DNA of 23,757 bases from the IMG/VR virus record IMGVR_UViG_3300034418_008868, positions 1 through 23,757 of that record; one strand, written 5' to 3'. Below are positions 11,147 through 20,548 of the stretch, piece after piece. The stretch is from a virus. The stretch's first letter is position 1. Each line of letters opens with the position of its first letter. The notes under the pieces were generated by a model. The model had not been told where the DNA came from. It searched no databases and saw only the letters and a list, made by a program, of their open reading frames with translations. Made by a program: the position numbers and the translations under genes.

Positions 11147-13014
11147 GTCAAGATATAAAATATATTAACAGGGACTTTACTTCTTTAAAACAAAGTTTAG
11201 TAGAGTATATTAAAAACTATTATCAGAATAGTTATATAGATTTTGGACCATCCGCTCCAGGTAATATGTTTATTGATTTGGCTGCTTATGTTGGTGATGT
11301 TTTATCATTTTATACTGATAATCAAGTTCAAGAAACATTATTAGCTTACGCTCAAGAAGAAAAAAATATATTAGCTTTAGCATATTCTTTAGGATATAAA
11401 CCAAAAGTTATTTCAACTGCTCAAACTAATTTAGATGTATTCCAACTAATTCCTTCAGATGCCTCTAACAACTATGAACCAGATTATAGATACTGTTTAC
11501 AAGTACAAGAAGGTTCAGTTGTAACTTCAAATTCAAACTCATCTGTAACTTTTATAACTGAAAATTTAGTCGATTTCAGATTTTCATCTTCATTTGATCC
11601 AACAGATATATCAATTTATAGTTATGTTGCCGGTACAAATAACCCAGAATATTATCTATTTAAAAAAAGAGTTTCAGCTTATTCAGGAACTAAAACATCA
11701 ACAACATTTACTTTTGGTAATTCTCAACAGTTTTCAACAGTAGATTTAGTTGATAATCAAATTATTAAAGTTGAAAGTATAGTTGATGATGATGGTAATA
11801 CTTGGTATGAAGTTCCTTACTTAGCTCAAGATACTATTATTGATAAATCATATAACATTCCTGTTTATGAACCTAATTACGCTCAATATAGAGACTCAGC
11901 TGCTTATATGTTGAGACTAAAAAAAGTTAATAGAAGATTTACAACTAGATTTACCAATGCTACAACATTAGAAATAGGTTTTGGATCAGGAGTTTCTTCA
12001 GTTGCTGATGAATTAATTATCCCTAACCCAGATAATGTTGGTTTAGGTTTAGTTGATGGTATATCTAAATTTAATACAGCATTTGATCCATCAAATTTCT
12101 TATATACTAATGAATATGGTTTAGCACCTTCAAATGTTACTTTAACAGTTAATTATATAGTTGGTGGTGGCCCAGAATCAAATGTTCCTTCTAATGACTT
12201 AACAATTCCTACAACAGTAAATACTTTTATAGATTCATACGGTTTAGACTCAGGTATAGTAACTGTTGTTCAAGATTCTGTAAGATTTAACAATCCTGTA
12301 GGAGCTGTTGGTGGTGGTCCTGGTGAAACAGTTGAAGAAATTAGACAAAAATCATTAGCTAACTTCCCAACTCAATTAAGAGGTGTTACTAAAGAAGATT
12401 ATTTAGTAAGAGCTTTATCATTACCTTCGGAATTTGGTTATATATCTAAAGCATTTGTTGCCCAAGATTATAAAGTAGGTATAGATACTGATAGACCTAA
12501 TGAATTACTAAATAACAATCCATTAGCTTTATCTATTTATATTTTATCAAATAATATAGATGGAAAACTATCCACAGCATCTCCAGCTGTTAAACTTAAT
12601 TTAAAAAATTATTTAGAACAGTTTAAAATGATTACAGACGCTTTATCAATTAGAGACGCTTTTTATATTAATATAGGTGTTAATTTTGATATATCTGTTT
12701 TAACTGGTTATAATGCGCAAACAGTGCTAACTGAATGTATTACTAAACTAAAAACATTCTTTGAAACATCTAAATGGAATATTAATCAACCTATTATTAA
12801 AACTGCAGTTGAAGCTGTATTATATAACACTCCTGGTGTTCAAACAGTAAGAAAATTAGAATTTGTTAATAAAGCTGGTTCAAATTATTCTCCATATGCT
12901 TATGATTTAAATGCTGCTACTTTAAATGGAATAATTTATCCTTCTATTGATCCTTCTATATTTGAAGTAAGATATCCTGATTCTGATATATCTGGTCGTG
13001 TAATAGTTTACTAA
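11143..13014 (+). CDS. gp6: Baseplate wedge protein gp6, 623 aa
   Basis: gp6 dimers form the ring of the inner baseplate. The N-terminal region (YINRDFTSLKQSLVEYIKNY, IDFGPSAPGNMFIDLAAYVG) and VQETLLAYAQEEKN are typical of the gp6/baseplate-J-like family. The central GETVEEIRQKSLANFPTQLR and GVTKEDYLVRAL match the J-like core. A C-terminal alpha/beta part follows (INIGVNFDISVLTGYN, then TPGVQTVRKLEF). The length is close to T4 gp6 (660 aa). Arginine is encoded almost only by AGA, as in the other late genes. The stop is followed by an ATATTTATA motif before the next gene. Confidence 0.88.
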   Translation: MSQDIKYINRDFTSLKQSLVEYIKNYYQNSYIDFGPSAPGNMFIDLAAYVGDVLSFYTDNQVQETLLAYAQEEKNILALAYSLGYKPKVISTAQTNLDVFQLIPSDASNNYEPDYRYCLQVQEGSVVTSNSNSSVTFITENLVDFRFSSSFDPTDISIYSYVAGTNNPEYYLFKKRVSAYSGTKTSTTFTFGNSQQFSTVDLVDNQIIKVESIVDDDGNTWYEVPYLAQDTIIDKSYNIPVYEPNYAQYRDSAAYMLRLKKVNRRFTTRFTNATTLEIGFGSGVSSVADELIIPNPDNVGLGLVDGISKFNTAFDPSNFLYTNEYGLAPSNVTLTVNYIVGGGPESNVPSNDLTIPTTVNTFIDSYGLDSGIVTVVQDSVRFNNPVGAVGGGPGETVEEIRQKSLANFPTQLRGVTKEDYLVRALSLPSEFGYISKAFVAQDYKVGIDTDRPNELLNNNPLALSIYILSNNIDGKLSTASPAVKLNLKNYLEQFKMITDALSIRDAFYINIGVNFDISVLTGYNAQTVLTECITKLKTFFETSKWNINQPIIKTAVEAVLYNTPGVQTVRKLEFVNKAGSNYSPYAYDLNAATLNGIIYPSIDPSIFEVRYPDSDISGRVIVY

Positions 13015-13018
13015 AAAT

Positions 13019-13027
13019 ATATTTATA
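13019..13027 (+). promoter_or_regulatory. Candidate late promoter before 13032
   Basis: ATATTTATA ends 4 bases before the ATG at 13032 in a short intergenic gap, one of the few gaps in the baseplate operon. The core matches those before 10317 and 19857. Confidence 0.45.
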
Positions 13028-13031
13028 TAAA

Positions 13032-14204
13032 ATGGCTGTATATAAACTATTCCCTACAAAAGACGCTACAATCTACTCAGACTATGCCTATCTCAACTCA
13101 GGTATAGATGAGATATTAGACATTTCAAAACAACTATCTAAAGTTTATGATGGTCAAGCTGAAATGAGAAGAATATTAATGCAATTTGATCAAACACCAA
13201 TTAATCAAATTAAAAACAATTATTCTCCTACTCCAGTAACTTGTAGTTTACATTTATATGCTGCTAATGTTAGTGGTTTACCATCCGATATAGTATTAAA
13301 TATTAATCCAATTTCTCAATCTTGGGATATGGGAACTGGTAGATTAGCTGATATTCCTATTGTAGATAATGGAGTAGCATGGAGATACAGATCATCAGAT
13401 CAAACTAACGCTTGGGCCACAACATTTAACTCAGGAGTTACAGGATCATATACAGGGTCAAATTATGGTGGAGGTACTTGGTATACATCTTCAGTTAGTC
13501 AATCATTTAATTTTTATACTTCAAAAGATATAAATGTTGATGTTACAAGTTTGGTTGATATGTGGTATAATGAAGAAATTGAAAATAATGGATTTATTAT
13601 ACAATTAAGTGGATCAACAAATGAAGTAACTAGTACAGGTTCATTATATACAATGAATTTCTTTTCTAGAGATACTAATACTATTTATCCACCTTATCTA
13701 GAATTAAAATGGGATGATTCAACTTGGAATACTGGTTCATTAGTTACTATAACTGATGATAATGTGTTAGTTACTTTAGGTAATAATAAAGAAGAATATA
13801 GAGAAACAGAATATGCTAAAATAAGAGTTTATACTAGAAAACGTTATCCAACTAGAACTTTTACAACAGCATCATTATATGCGTACAACAATTCATTACC
13901 TCAAACATCTTATTACTCAGTAATAGATTTAGATACTAATGAAACAATAATTGATTTTGATTCTACAGCAACTAAATTAAGCTCAGATTCAACAAGTAAT
14001 TATTTTAATCTTTATATGAATGGTTTAGAACCAGACAGATATTATAAGATATTAATTAAAACAATTATTGGAGCTAATGTTTATGTTTTTGATCAACCAA
14101 GTTTTTATTTTAAAGTAACACAAAATGTAAAAAGTGTAGGTGATACAACATTTACAAACGCTGCAGGATTCACAACTTCATTTAGTTTAGCATTTGGTAG
14201 TTAA
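13032..14204 (+). CDS. DNRLRE-domain virion protein, 390 aa
   Basis: Residues 1-215 resemble the DNRLRE-type beta-sandwich of secreted surface proteins: LFPTKDATIYSDYAYLNSG, RRILMQFDQTPI, SLHLYAANV, then WDMGTGR, GGGTWYTSS, and the closing DINVDVTSLVDMWYN with NGFIIQLSGS. The rest (about 240-390) appears to be one or two further beta domains (AKIRVYTRKRYPTRTFTTAS, RYYKILIKT). In phages such modules occur in tail or baseplate appendages that touch the host surface. Its place directly after gp6 suggests an outer-wedge or fibre-attachment role. The stop overlaps the next start (TAATG). Confidence 0.6.
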   Translation: MAVYKLFPTKDATIYSDYAYLNSGIDEILDISKQLSKVYDGQAEMRRILMQFDQTPINQIKNNYSPTPVTCSLHLYAANVSGLPSDIVLNINPISQSWDMGTGRLADIPIVDNGVAWRYRSSDQTNAWATTFNSGVTGSYTGSNYGGGTWYTSSVSQSFNFYTSKDINVDVTSLVDMWYNEEIENNGFIIQLSGSTNEVTSTGSLYTMNFFSRDTNTIYPPYLELKWDDSTWNTGSLVTITDDNVLVTLGNNKEEYRETEYAKIRVYTRKRYPTRTFTTASLYAYNNSLPQTSYYSVIDLDTNETIIDFDSTATKLSSDSTSNYFNLYMNGLEPDRYYKILIKTIIGANVYVFDQPSFYFKVTQNVKSVGDTTFTNAAGFTTSFSLAFGS

Positions 14205-14548
14205 TGGGAGAAATAGTAAACATAAAGAAAACTATATATAATAATGACAATTTTAAAGAAATTGTTAATACATCTTTTACTCAACTAATCCCAGCTCCAT
14301 CATCAACAGATACTGGTTCTGGTTTATTAAGTGTTCAAGATTTTTTCCAACAATATGAAACTTTATTTTTTTCTATTCCTTTAACAGGTTCAATTAATTC
14401 TCATGAATATTTAGCTGAAAGAAGTTTAAATGAACTTGGAATTTCATTAGATAGTTTGTATAATGAGTTAGAAGGTTTAAGACAAGAAAATGTATCACTT
14501 AAAAATCAAGTTATAACTTTATCAAATTTTAATACAACAAATCCGTAA
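14204..14548 (+). CDS. Small virion protein with C-terminal coiled coil, 114 aa
   Basis: The N-terminal part is mixed and polar (NIKKTIYNNDNFKEIVNTSF). The C-terminus has a clear short coiled coil (LDSLYNELEGLRQENVSLKN, then QVITL) that could trimerise. It is joined to both neighbours by TAATG overlaps, so it is probably made in fixed ratio with the DNRLRE protein and the 1762-residue protein. It is likely a small connector or a trimerisation partner for a large appendage. The family is not recognised. Confidence 0.6.
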   Translation: MGEIVNIKKTIYNNDNFKEIVNTSFTQLIPAPSSTDTGSGLLSVQDFFQQYETLFFSIPLTGSINSHEYLAERSLNELGISLDSLYNELEGLRQENVSLKNQVITLSNFNTTNP

Positions 14549-17500
14549 TGGCAATAATAGTAAATAAGTTATCATCAACAGATCAAATATTAACACCTGA
14601 AGAATTAACTTTAGTTGTTAATACTGAAATGAATAGAAGTTTTGGTCAACCTGAAGACTTTATTGAATTACATGTTTATGATAATTCTGATAACTTATTA
14701 AGATCAGTTGTACCTTTTTCAGACTATAAAGTACCTAATAATGGTATTACTGATAATGTTAATAAAATAAAACAAATAGAATTTGATCCAGGTATAGATG
14801 TTCAAAGATTAGGTTTTACTAGAGGTGATTTTGTAGTTGATTATAATATTCTTAGGCCAAAAATTTCACCTAGACCAGAAAGAGATTTTTTTATTAAAGA
14901 AATTTCTAATGATAGATTAGAATTAAGACTAGCTTCAACAGTATTAACTCCACAAGCTATAACAGCAGGTACATCAACTTTTATAACAGAATTTGAAAAT
15001 ACTCCTTATTTTAAAGAATTCTATTTAAATTTTGGCCAAAACCAATTTATTCCTGCAGTTAATATAGCTTTAGATTTAAATACAAATACTGTTTTAATAA
15101 AACTAATAGATCCACTTCCTGTTAATTTTATTATAAATGATAAAGTAGGGATAGTTGATAAATTATCTATTGATGATAGATTTTCAGTATCAATATTTTT
15201 TGAACTACCTGAAGAAACATTACCTACTTTACGACCAGCTAATTTTAATATAGATACTGATTCTCAAGTAGCTGGATCTACACCATATTATAATTATTCC
15301 CAATTAACTAATATAACTGGATCTCAAAATTCAACATTACAAAAATTAATTAATTATGTATCTTCATCTAATTTTCAAATAAATGTTGATTATACAAATT
15401 ATGCTAATTTTGTTAAATTTTCATCTGTTAATACTCGTTTAGAAACTTTTCAATATAAAGTAAACCAAATAGAACTTTATAATGAATTAATATACTCTGC
15501 CTCTCAAAGTCCATCATCTACAGCTTTATTAGATGCTTCTTCTTCCTTAAATTCTATTGATAACATTATTCAGGGATTTGATGGGTGGGAAAATTATTTA
15601 TATTTTGAGTCAAGTTCTTTTTCTTGGCCTAAATCAAATTCGACACAACCATATACATTATATTCTGTGTCGAGTTCACAAGTTATAACATGGTATAGCG
15701 CATCATATGAATCAGGCAGTATATATGACAACTCTAATAGAAATTACTTAGTAAACGCTTTACCTACTTATGTTAGTGAAGATTCAAGCAATACAGAGTT
15801 ATTTACCTATGTAGGCGCTTTAGGCCAAATGTTTGATGAAGTATGGCTTTATATTAAATCTATAGTTGATCTTCACCAAGCTAAAAATAGTTTAGATCAA
15901 GGTATATCTAAAGATTTAGTTTATTATGCTTTACAATCATTTGGTATAAAAGTTTATACTGATGAGGATGGTACAGAAGTATTTGATTACTTATATGGAA
16001 TTAACTTAGATGGTTCTTATCTCCCAGTGACATCATCTTATCAAACACTAATTTCATCTTCCCAATATCAAACACCAGGTCAAGATCAAATTAAGTCTTT
16101 TTATAAAAGAATATATAATAACCTACCAGCTTTATTAAAATCTAAAGGTACTAATAAATTTGCTGATTATTTATCTACTTTGTATGGTATTCCTAATACT
16201 ATTTTAAGACCATTAGGTTTTGGAGGTGTTGATAAAAATGAAGAAACAATTGAGTATAGTTTTAACAGATTTACCTATGGCGCTGAAGTAAGTGGTTCTC
16301 AATATTTTTATACTCCTTGGACAACATTATCATCATCATTTGTTTCTGGAACTTATAATGATCCTTCAATAAATGCTTTTGAATTTAGATTTAAACCATT
16401 TGAAGGATCAACTATAGCGAATACTCAATCTTTAGCTACTATTAGAGATTTTGATACTAGTAATGATCCTCTTATAGGTGTTACTTTAACAAAATATGTA
16501 ACAGGTAGTTTTAATTATGGTGTTGTTAAATTATTAATTGATAATATTGGAGGGGGTTCAACAACTACTTATCAAGAAGTAGAATTAGATCCATTACCTA
16601 TATTTGTTACTAATTCTTTAGGAGAATATAATTGGTATAATGTTTTAGTCCAAAGAAATCTTTTATCATCTGGACCTTATGTTATTGATGGGTATGTTAA
16701 TACTGGATATGTATCTGATCCTAATGGAGATTATAATTATACAATATTTGTTAAAAACGAAATAGGTGGAGAAATAGGTCATCAATCTTCAGGATCATTT
16801 GAAAATAATATTAATAATGACTATATAGATGTAGCTTGGAGTGGTAGTACTACTAAACAATTAGTTTTAGGTGGTTATGATACAATTCCAAATAATTCTG
16901 CTTTTGGTGTTAACTTTAGTGGATCGTTACAAGAATTAAGATTATGGGGAACAACAATATCTGAATCTAAATTCAACCACCATGTTCTCAACCCAGAATC
17001 ATTTGAAGGAGATAACACAGGATCTGCTTATGATAATCTAATTGGTAGATTTCCATTAGGTAATGATCTATATACTTATAATCATTCAACTACTACTAAA
17101 GTTTATGGTGTTCAACCAAACTTAAGCATGGCTTATAGTTCATCTGCTTATTCAACATCATCATATATTTCAGCTAGTGGATTTGATAATTTTATAAATT
17201 ATTCATCATTTGTTGAAACTTATTACACTAACCCAGCAATTTCAACATATACTAGTCCTGTGACTAGTAAAATTGATATTGTTAGTGGAAGTGTATATGG
17301 TGATATATTAACACTTAATAAATCTATTGTTAATAAACCTATTTTAAAATCAACAACAGATATTCACTTATATCAGTTTGGTTTTTCTCCTCAAGATGAA
17401 ATAAATGAAGATATTATAGCTCAATTAGGTACTACTTATAATATAGATAATATTATAGGTGATCCTAGTGAAGCTAGTTCAACTTCTTATGAACAATTAA

Positions 17501-19836
17501 CTTTATTACAAGCTGAATATTTTAAAAAGTATCAAAATAAGTTTAATTATAAAGATTTTGAAACATTAATTGATTATTTCCATAATTCAGTATTTAAATT
17601 CATTCAAGATTTTGTTCCTGGAAGAAGTAATACAGCTACAGGTTTAATTTATAAATCTCATATTTTAGAAAGAAATAAACAAGCTAGATATGAACCTACT
17701 TGGACAAATCCATATTACACTGGTTCTTTTGAAACAGAAGAATTTAGTGGTGGTTATGGTGGTTCAATGCCTGATATAAGAGTTTCTTCTAGTATATATA
17801 GAGTATCAACAGGTACTGGATCAGTTGATGTTATAGGAGATAATAAATACGCTTATAATGGTGAACTTTCTGGATCAATAATAAATGTAAGCAACTATTA
17901 TAATTTTTACAATCCAGCTACTTTACCACAAAATACAGATACTCTTTATCAAACAGGATCATTAGGTACTGTTGTTCAAACTGTAGGTAGTTTACCAACT
18001 CTTCTAATACCTTATGATATTAATGTTGATCAATCTTATTTCTTAAGTTTTGATTATTCTGGATTAGGTATAGGAGATAGTATTTTTGTTAGAGATACAT
18101 TAGGTGATACATTATATACTGTTTCTAGAGGACCATCTGATCCTTCTTCAGGAACTGTTTATAGAATAGAATTAAGTAATATTCAATCATCTCCAATTGG
18201 ATTTTTTACAACAGCAGCTAGTGTACCTATTACTAATGTAAAAATAGAAATTTATGGTCCTTTAGATAATAAACCATATGGTGGTTTTGAAGCATTAAAT
18301 AATAATGTTGAAGAAAATAGAACTTCTGATATTGTTAAATTATTATCATATAATGAAGATGGTACAACCGTTACAAGTTCAGTTCAATTACAAGATGCTT
18401 TATATACATCAACTTTATCTGTTCCTAGAATAAGTGGAACTAAAACAACTAGTAGATATTATAATGAATATTCTGATGGTGATATAACATATGATTTAAC
18501 TTCTGTTATTGATCAAAAACAATCATATTTTGCTTTTAGTGACTGGAACGGTAATACATTAGCTGAAAGATTTGGAAGTAGTAATTATCATATTAAATAT
18601 TTAATTGATGAAGATGGAAATGTATTTAAACCTGAATATTCATCATCTTACTATTATAATACTGATCAAAATTTTGGTGCCTACACTCCAGTTAACATAG
18701 CTGTTTATAATGGTAGTGGAAGTTTTACTCAAGATTATGATACTACTTCATATATTCCTTTAAAAAGATTTACTCCAATTATCTTTACTGATACAGGATC
18801 TCAAGGTGAAACTTATTTAGTTGACGGAACACTTCCTACAATGTCATTTAGTTTAGATCCGGGATTCGCAGGTGTTTTACCTTCTTATGGAGCTAAAATT
18901 GATTCAACTATATATAGTAATATTTTTCAAACAATTGAAAACAATTATAATCTCCCTGTTAGAGCCCAAATGGGAACATTTACTTTAGATGTTGTATATG
19001 ATTATGCTAGTGGATTTGCTTCTACATATGGTATAGGTGGTTCAGGTGTAATAAGTAGATATATAAGCCAGTTTGATTCTCCAGCTATAGCAATTGTTTC
19101 AGCTAGTGTTGCTTTAGAAAATTTAGGATCAGGTACCACTATTAACCCAAAAATAGAATTAAGAAAAAATAGTCAAGTATTAGGAACAAATTTTAGTGCT
19201 TTACCTAATAGTGCTGGTAAGGTTACAAGAACTATTTACGCTACAACTGATATAAAAGCAGGTGATAACTTTTTTATAGATATAACCAATACTACTAATG
19301 AAGGATCTTCAGCTGATTTAAAATATAGTGAAGTAAAATTTCAAATAGATCCTGATTTTACAACATCTAATGTTCCTAAAAATCAAACTTGGACAACTGG
19401 ATCTAATACAGGAACTCATCCATTTGTATTGACCGGTTCATCCTTATTAACTAGTATATATGGAGCCAATATTCAAGATCCTTTAACAACGGGATTTGGT
19501 AGTCCTTTAAATTTTACTATTCAAAGATATGATGAGTTTAGATTTGAAGGTGATGAAAATAAAGTATACAGAGTTATAGATTCATATATATCAGGATCTC
19601 CTTCTCAGTTATATGTTACTTTAGATAGACCTATATTATCTGACAGTTTTACAGATATACAATATTTTGCTATTCGTAGATTAATAGATGATCCCGGTTT
19701 TATCATTATTAACAACAACCCGGCTAAACTTCCATCTCCTGGTCCCGCGTTTATTGTGCCAAAATATCCTTCTGACAAACTTAAAGAAAATTTACCAGAA
19801 ATAATAAATAATCTTTCATCAAAACTTTTAATTTAA
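14548..19836 (+). CDS. Giant baseplate/tail protein with LamG-like domain, 1762 aa
   Basis: This is by far the longest gene here. The N-terminus (1-250) is beta-rich. A conserved helical block follows (EVWLYIKSIVDLHQAKNSLD, then FYKRIYNNLPALLKSKGTN at about 518-536), familiar from large tail proteins of other T4-like phages. Residues about 580-835 form a concanavalin/LamG-like domain: INAFEFRFKPF, YNWYNVLVQRN, and SGSLQELRLWGTTISESKF. A second helical block (DFETLIDYFHNSVFKFIQDF, VPGRSNTATGLIYKSHILER) lies near 1008-1050, then long Ser/Gly/Thr-rich beta regions. LamG folds often bind carbohydrate, so host-surface binding is plausible. It may functionally replace T4 gp7 or gp10, but I cannot assign it to either. 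Confidence 0.65.
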   Translation: MAIIVNKLSSTDQILTPEELTLVVNTEMNRSFGQPEDFIELHVYDNSDNLLRSVVPFSDYKVPNNGITDNVNKIKQIEFDPGIDVQRLGFTRGDFVVDYNILRPKISPRPERDFFIKEISNDRLELRLASTVLTPQAITAGTSTFITEFENTPYFKEFYLNFGQNQFIPAVNIALDLNTNTVLIKLIDPLPVNFIINDKVGIVDKLSIDDRFSVSIFFELPEETLPTLRPANFNIDTDSQVAGSTPYYNYSQLTNITGSQNSTLQKLINYVSSSNFQINVDYTNYANFVKFSSVNTRLETFQYKVNQIELYNELIYSASQSPSSTALLDASSSLNSIDNIIQGFDGWENYLYFESSSFSWPKSNSTQPYTLYSVSSSQVITWYSASYESGSIYDNSNRNYLVNALPTYVSEDSSNTELFTYVGALGQMFDEVWLYIKSIVDLHQAKNSLDQGISKDLVYYALQSFGIKVYTDEDGTEVFDYLYGINLDGSYLPVTSSYQTLISSSQYQTPGQDQIKSFYKRIYNNLPALLKSKGTNKFADYLSTLYGIPNTILRPLGFGGVDKNEETIEYSFNRFTYGAEVSGSQYFYTPWTTLSSSFVSGTYNDPSINAFEFRFKPFEGSTIANTQSLATIRDFDTSNDPLIGVTLTKYVTGSFNYGVVKLLIDNIGGGSTTTYQEVELDPLPIFVTNSLGEYNWYNVLVQRNLLSSGPYVIDGYVNTGYVSDPNGDYNYTIFVKNEIGGEIGHQSSGSFENNINNDYIDVAWSGSTTKQLVLGGYDTIPNNSAFGVNFSGSLQELRLWGTTISESKFNHHVLNPESFEGDNTGSAYDNLIGRFPLGNDLYTYNHSTTTKVYGVQPNLSMAYSSSAYSTSSYISASGFDNFINYSSFVETYYTNPAISTYTSPVTSKIDIVSGSVYGDILTLNKSIVNKPILKSTTDIHLYQFGFSPQDEINEDIIAQLGTTYNIDNIIGDPSEASSTSYEQLTLLQAEYFKKYQNKFNYKDFETLIDYFHNSVFKFIQDFVPGRSNTATGLIYKSHILERNKQARYEPTWTNPYYTGSFETEEFSGGYGGSMPDIRVSSSIYRVSTGTGSVDVIGDNKYAYNGELSGSIINVSNYYNFYNPATLPQNTDTLYQTGSLGTVVQTVGSLPTLLIPYDINVDQSYFLSFDYSGLGIGDSIFVRDTLGDTLYTVSRGPSDPSSGTVYRIELSNIQSSPIGFFTTAASVPITNVKIEIYGPLDNKPYGGFEALNNNVEENRTSDIVKLLSYNEDGTTVTSSVQLQDALYTSTLSVPRISGTKTTSRYYNEYSDGDITYDLTSVIDQKQSYFAFSDWNGNTLAERFGSSNYHIKYLIDEDGNVFKPEYSSSYYYNTDQNFGAYTPVNIAVYNGSGSFTQDYDTTSYIPLKRFTPIIFTDTGSQGETYLVDGTLPTMSFSLDPGFAGVLPSYGAKIDSTIYSNIFQTIENNYNLPVRAQMGTFTLDVVYDYASGFASTYGIGGSGVISRYISQFDSPAIAIVSASVALENLGSGTTINPKIELRKNSQVLGTNFSALPNSAGKVTRTIYATTDIKAGDNFFIDITNTTNEGSSADLKYSEVKFQIDPDFTTSNVPKNQTWTTGSNTGTHPFVLTGSSLLTSIYGANIQDPLTTGFGSPLNFTIQRYDEFRFEGDENKVYRVIDSYISGSPSQLYVTLDRPILSDSFTDIQYFAIRRLIDDPGFIIINNNPAKLPSPGPAFIVPKYPSDKLKENLPEIINNLSSKLLI

Positions 19837-19837
19837 T

Positions 19838-19846
19838 ATATTTATA
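19838..19846 (+). promoter_or_regulatory. Candidate late promoter before 19857
   Basis: ATATTTATA at 19838-19846, in a 20-base gap, ends 10 bases before the ATG at 19857. The core is shared with the gaps before 10317 and 13032. Confidence 0.45.
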
Positions 19847-19856
19847 ATCAAAAAAT

Positions 19857-20537
19857 ATGGCTTTTTTAAATAACCAATACATTACTATTGATGCTGTATT
19901 AACCAAAAAGGGACGTGAATTACTCGCCCGTAATGATGGTTCTTTCAGAATTACTCAGTTCTCTCTTTCAGATGATGAAATTGATTATACTTTGTATAAT
20001 CCAAATCACCCTTCAGGATCAGCTTTCTATGGAGAAGCTATTGAAGCAATGCCTTTACTAGAAGCATTTGTTGATAATACTCAAGATATGAAGTATCAAC
20101 TTGTTACTTTACCAAGAGGCACAAGTAAACTTCCAGTATTAAGTATTCCTACAGGTACTATTTCATTAACTCAAGGAGCTCAAGTTACAATTTCTCCACA
20201 AACATTAAATTATTTAGGTGCTTCTGGAGCTACAATTGAAACTTCTGGTTATACAGCTATTTTAGGAGATAGTAGAGTATGTGCTAGTTTTACAGGTGTT
20301 GGTATTGATACTACAAATATTAATTTAGATTCTCTTGTTCCAACAACAAGTGGTGTAGCATTATCATCAGCTCAAGTAGGTACTTCATTCACATTTGTAG
20401 CAGGTACAGCTAATGATTCATTATTCCCTAATGGATCTAGTGCTGTAACAGGAACTCAATACACTACAACTGTTACATTTATTGGTAGAGATTCAGGAGC
20501 TAGAATTACTATTCCATTTGTATTAAAGAAAAAATAA
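19857..20537 (+). CDS. Virion structural protein, 226 aa
   Basis: The N-terminus (DAVLTKKGRELLARNDGSFR, ITQFSLSDDEIDYTLYN) resembles the first domain of tail proteins in several marine phages, where the KGRE.L and F.LGDDE-type motifs recur. The C-terminal part is a probable Ig-like beta sandwich (TISLTQGAQVTISPQTLNYL, ending TTVTFIGRDSGARITIPF). It is probably an appendage or fibre-connector protein. It starts after a candidate late promoter and is followed by the paralogous pair at 20549 and 21593. Confidence 0.55.
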   Translation: MAFLNNQYITIDAVLTKKGRELLARNDGSFRITQFSLSDDEIDYTLYNPNHPSGSAFYGEAIEAMPLLEAFVDNTQDMKYQLVTLPRGTSKLPVLSIPTGTISLTQGAQVTISPQTLNYLGASGATIETSGYTAILGDSRVCASFTGVGIDTTNINLDSLVPTTSGVALSSAQVGTSFTFVAGTANDSLFPNGSSAVTGTQYTTTVTFIGRDSGARITIPFVLKKK

Positions 20538-20548
20538 TATAATATAAA

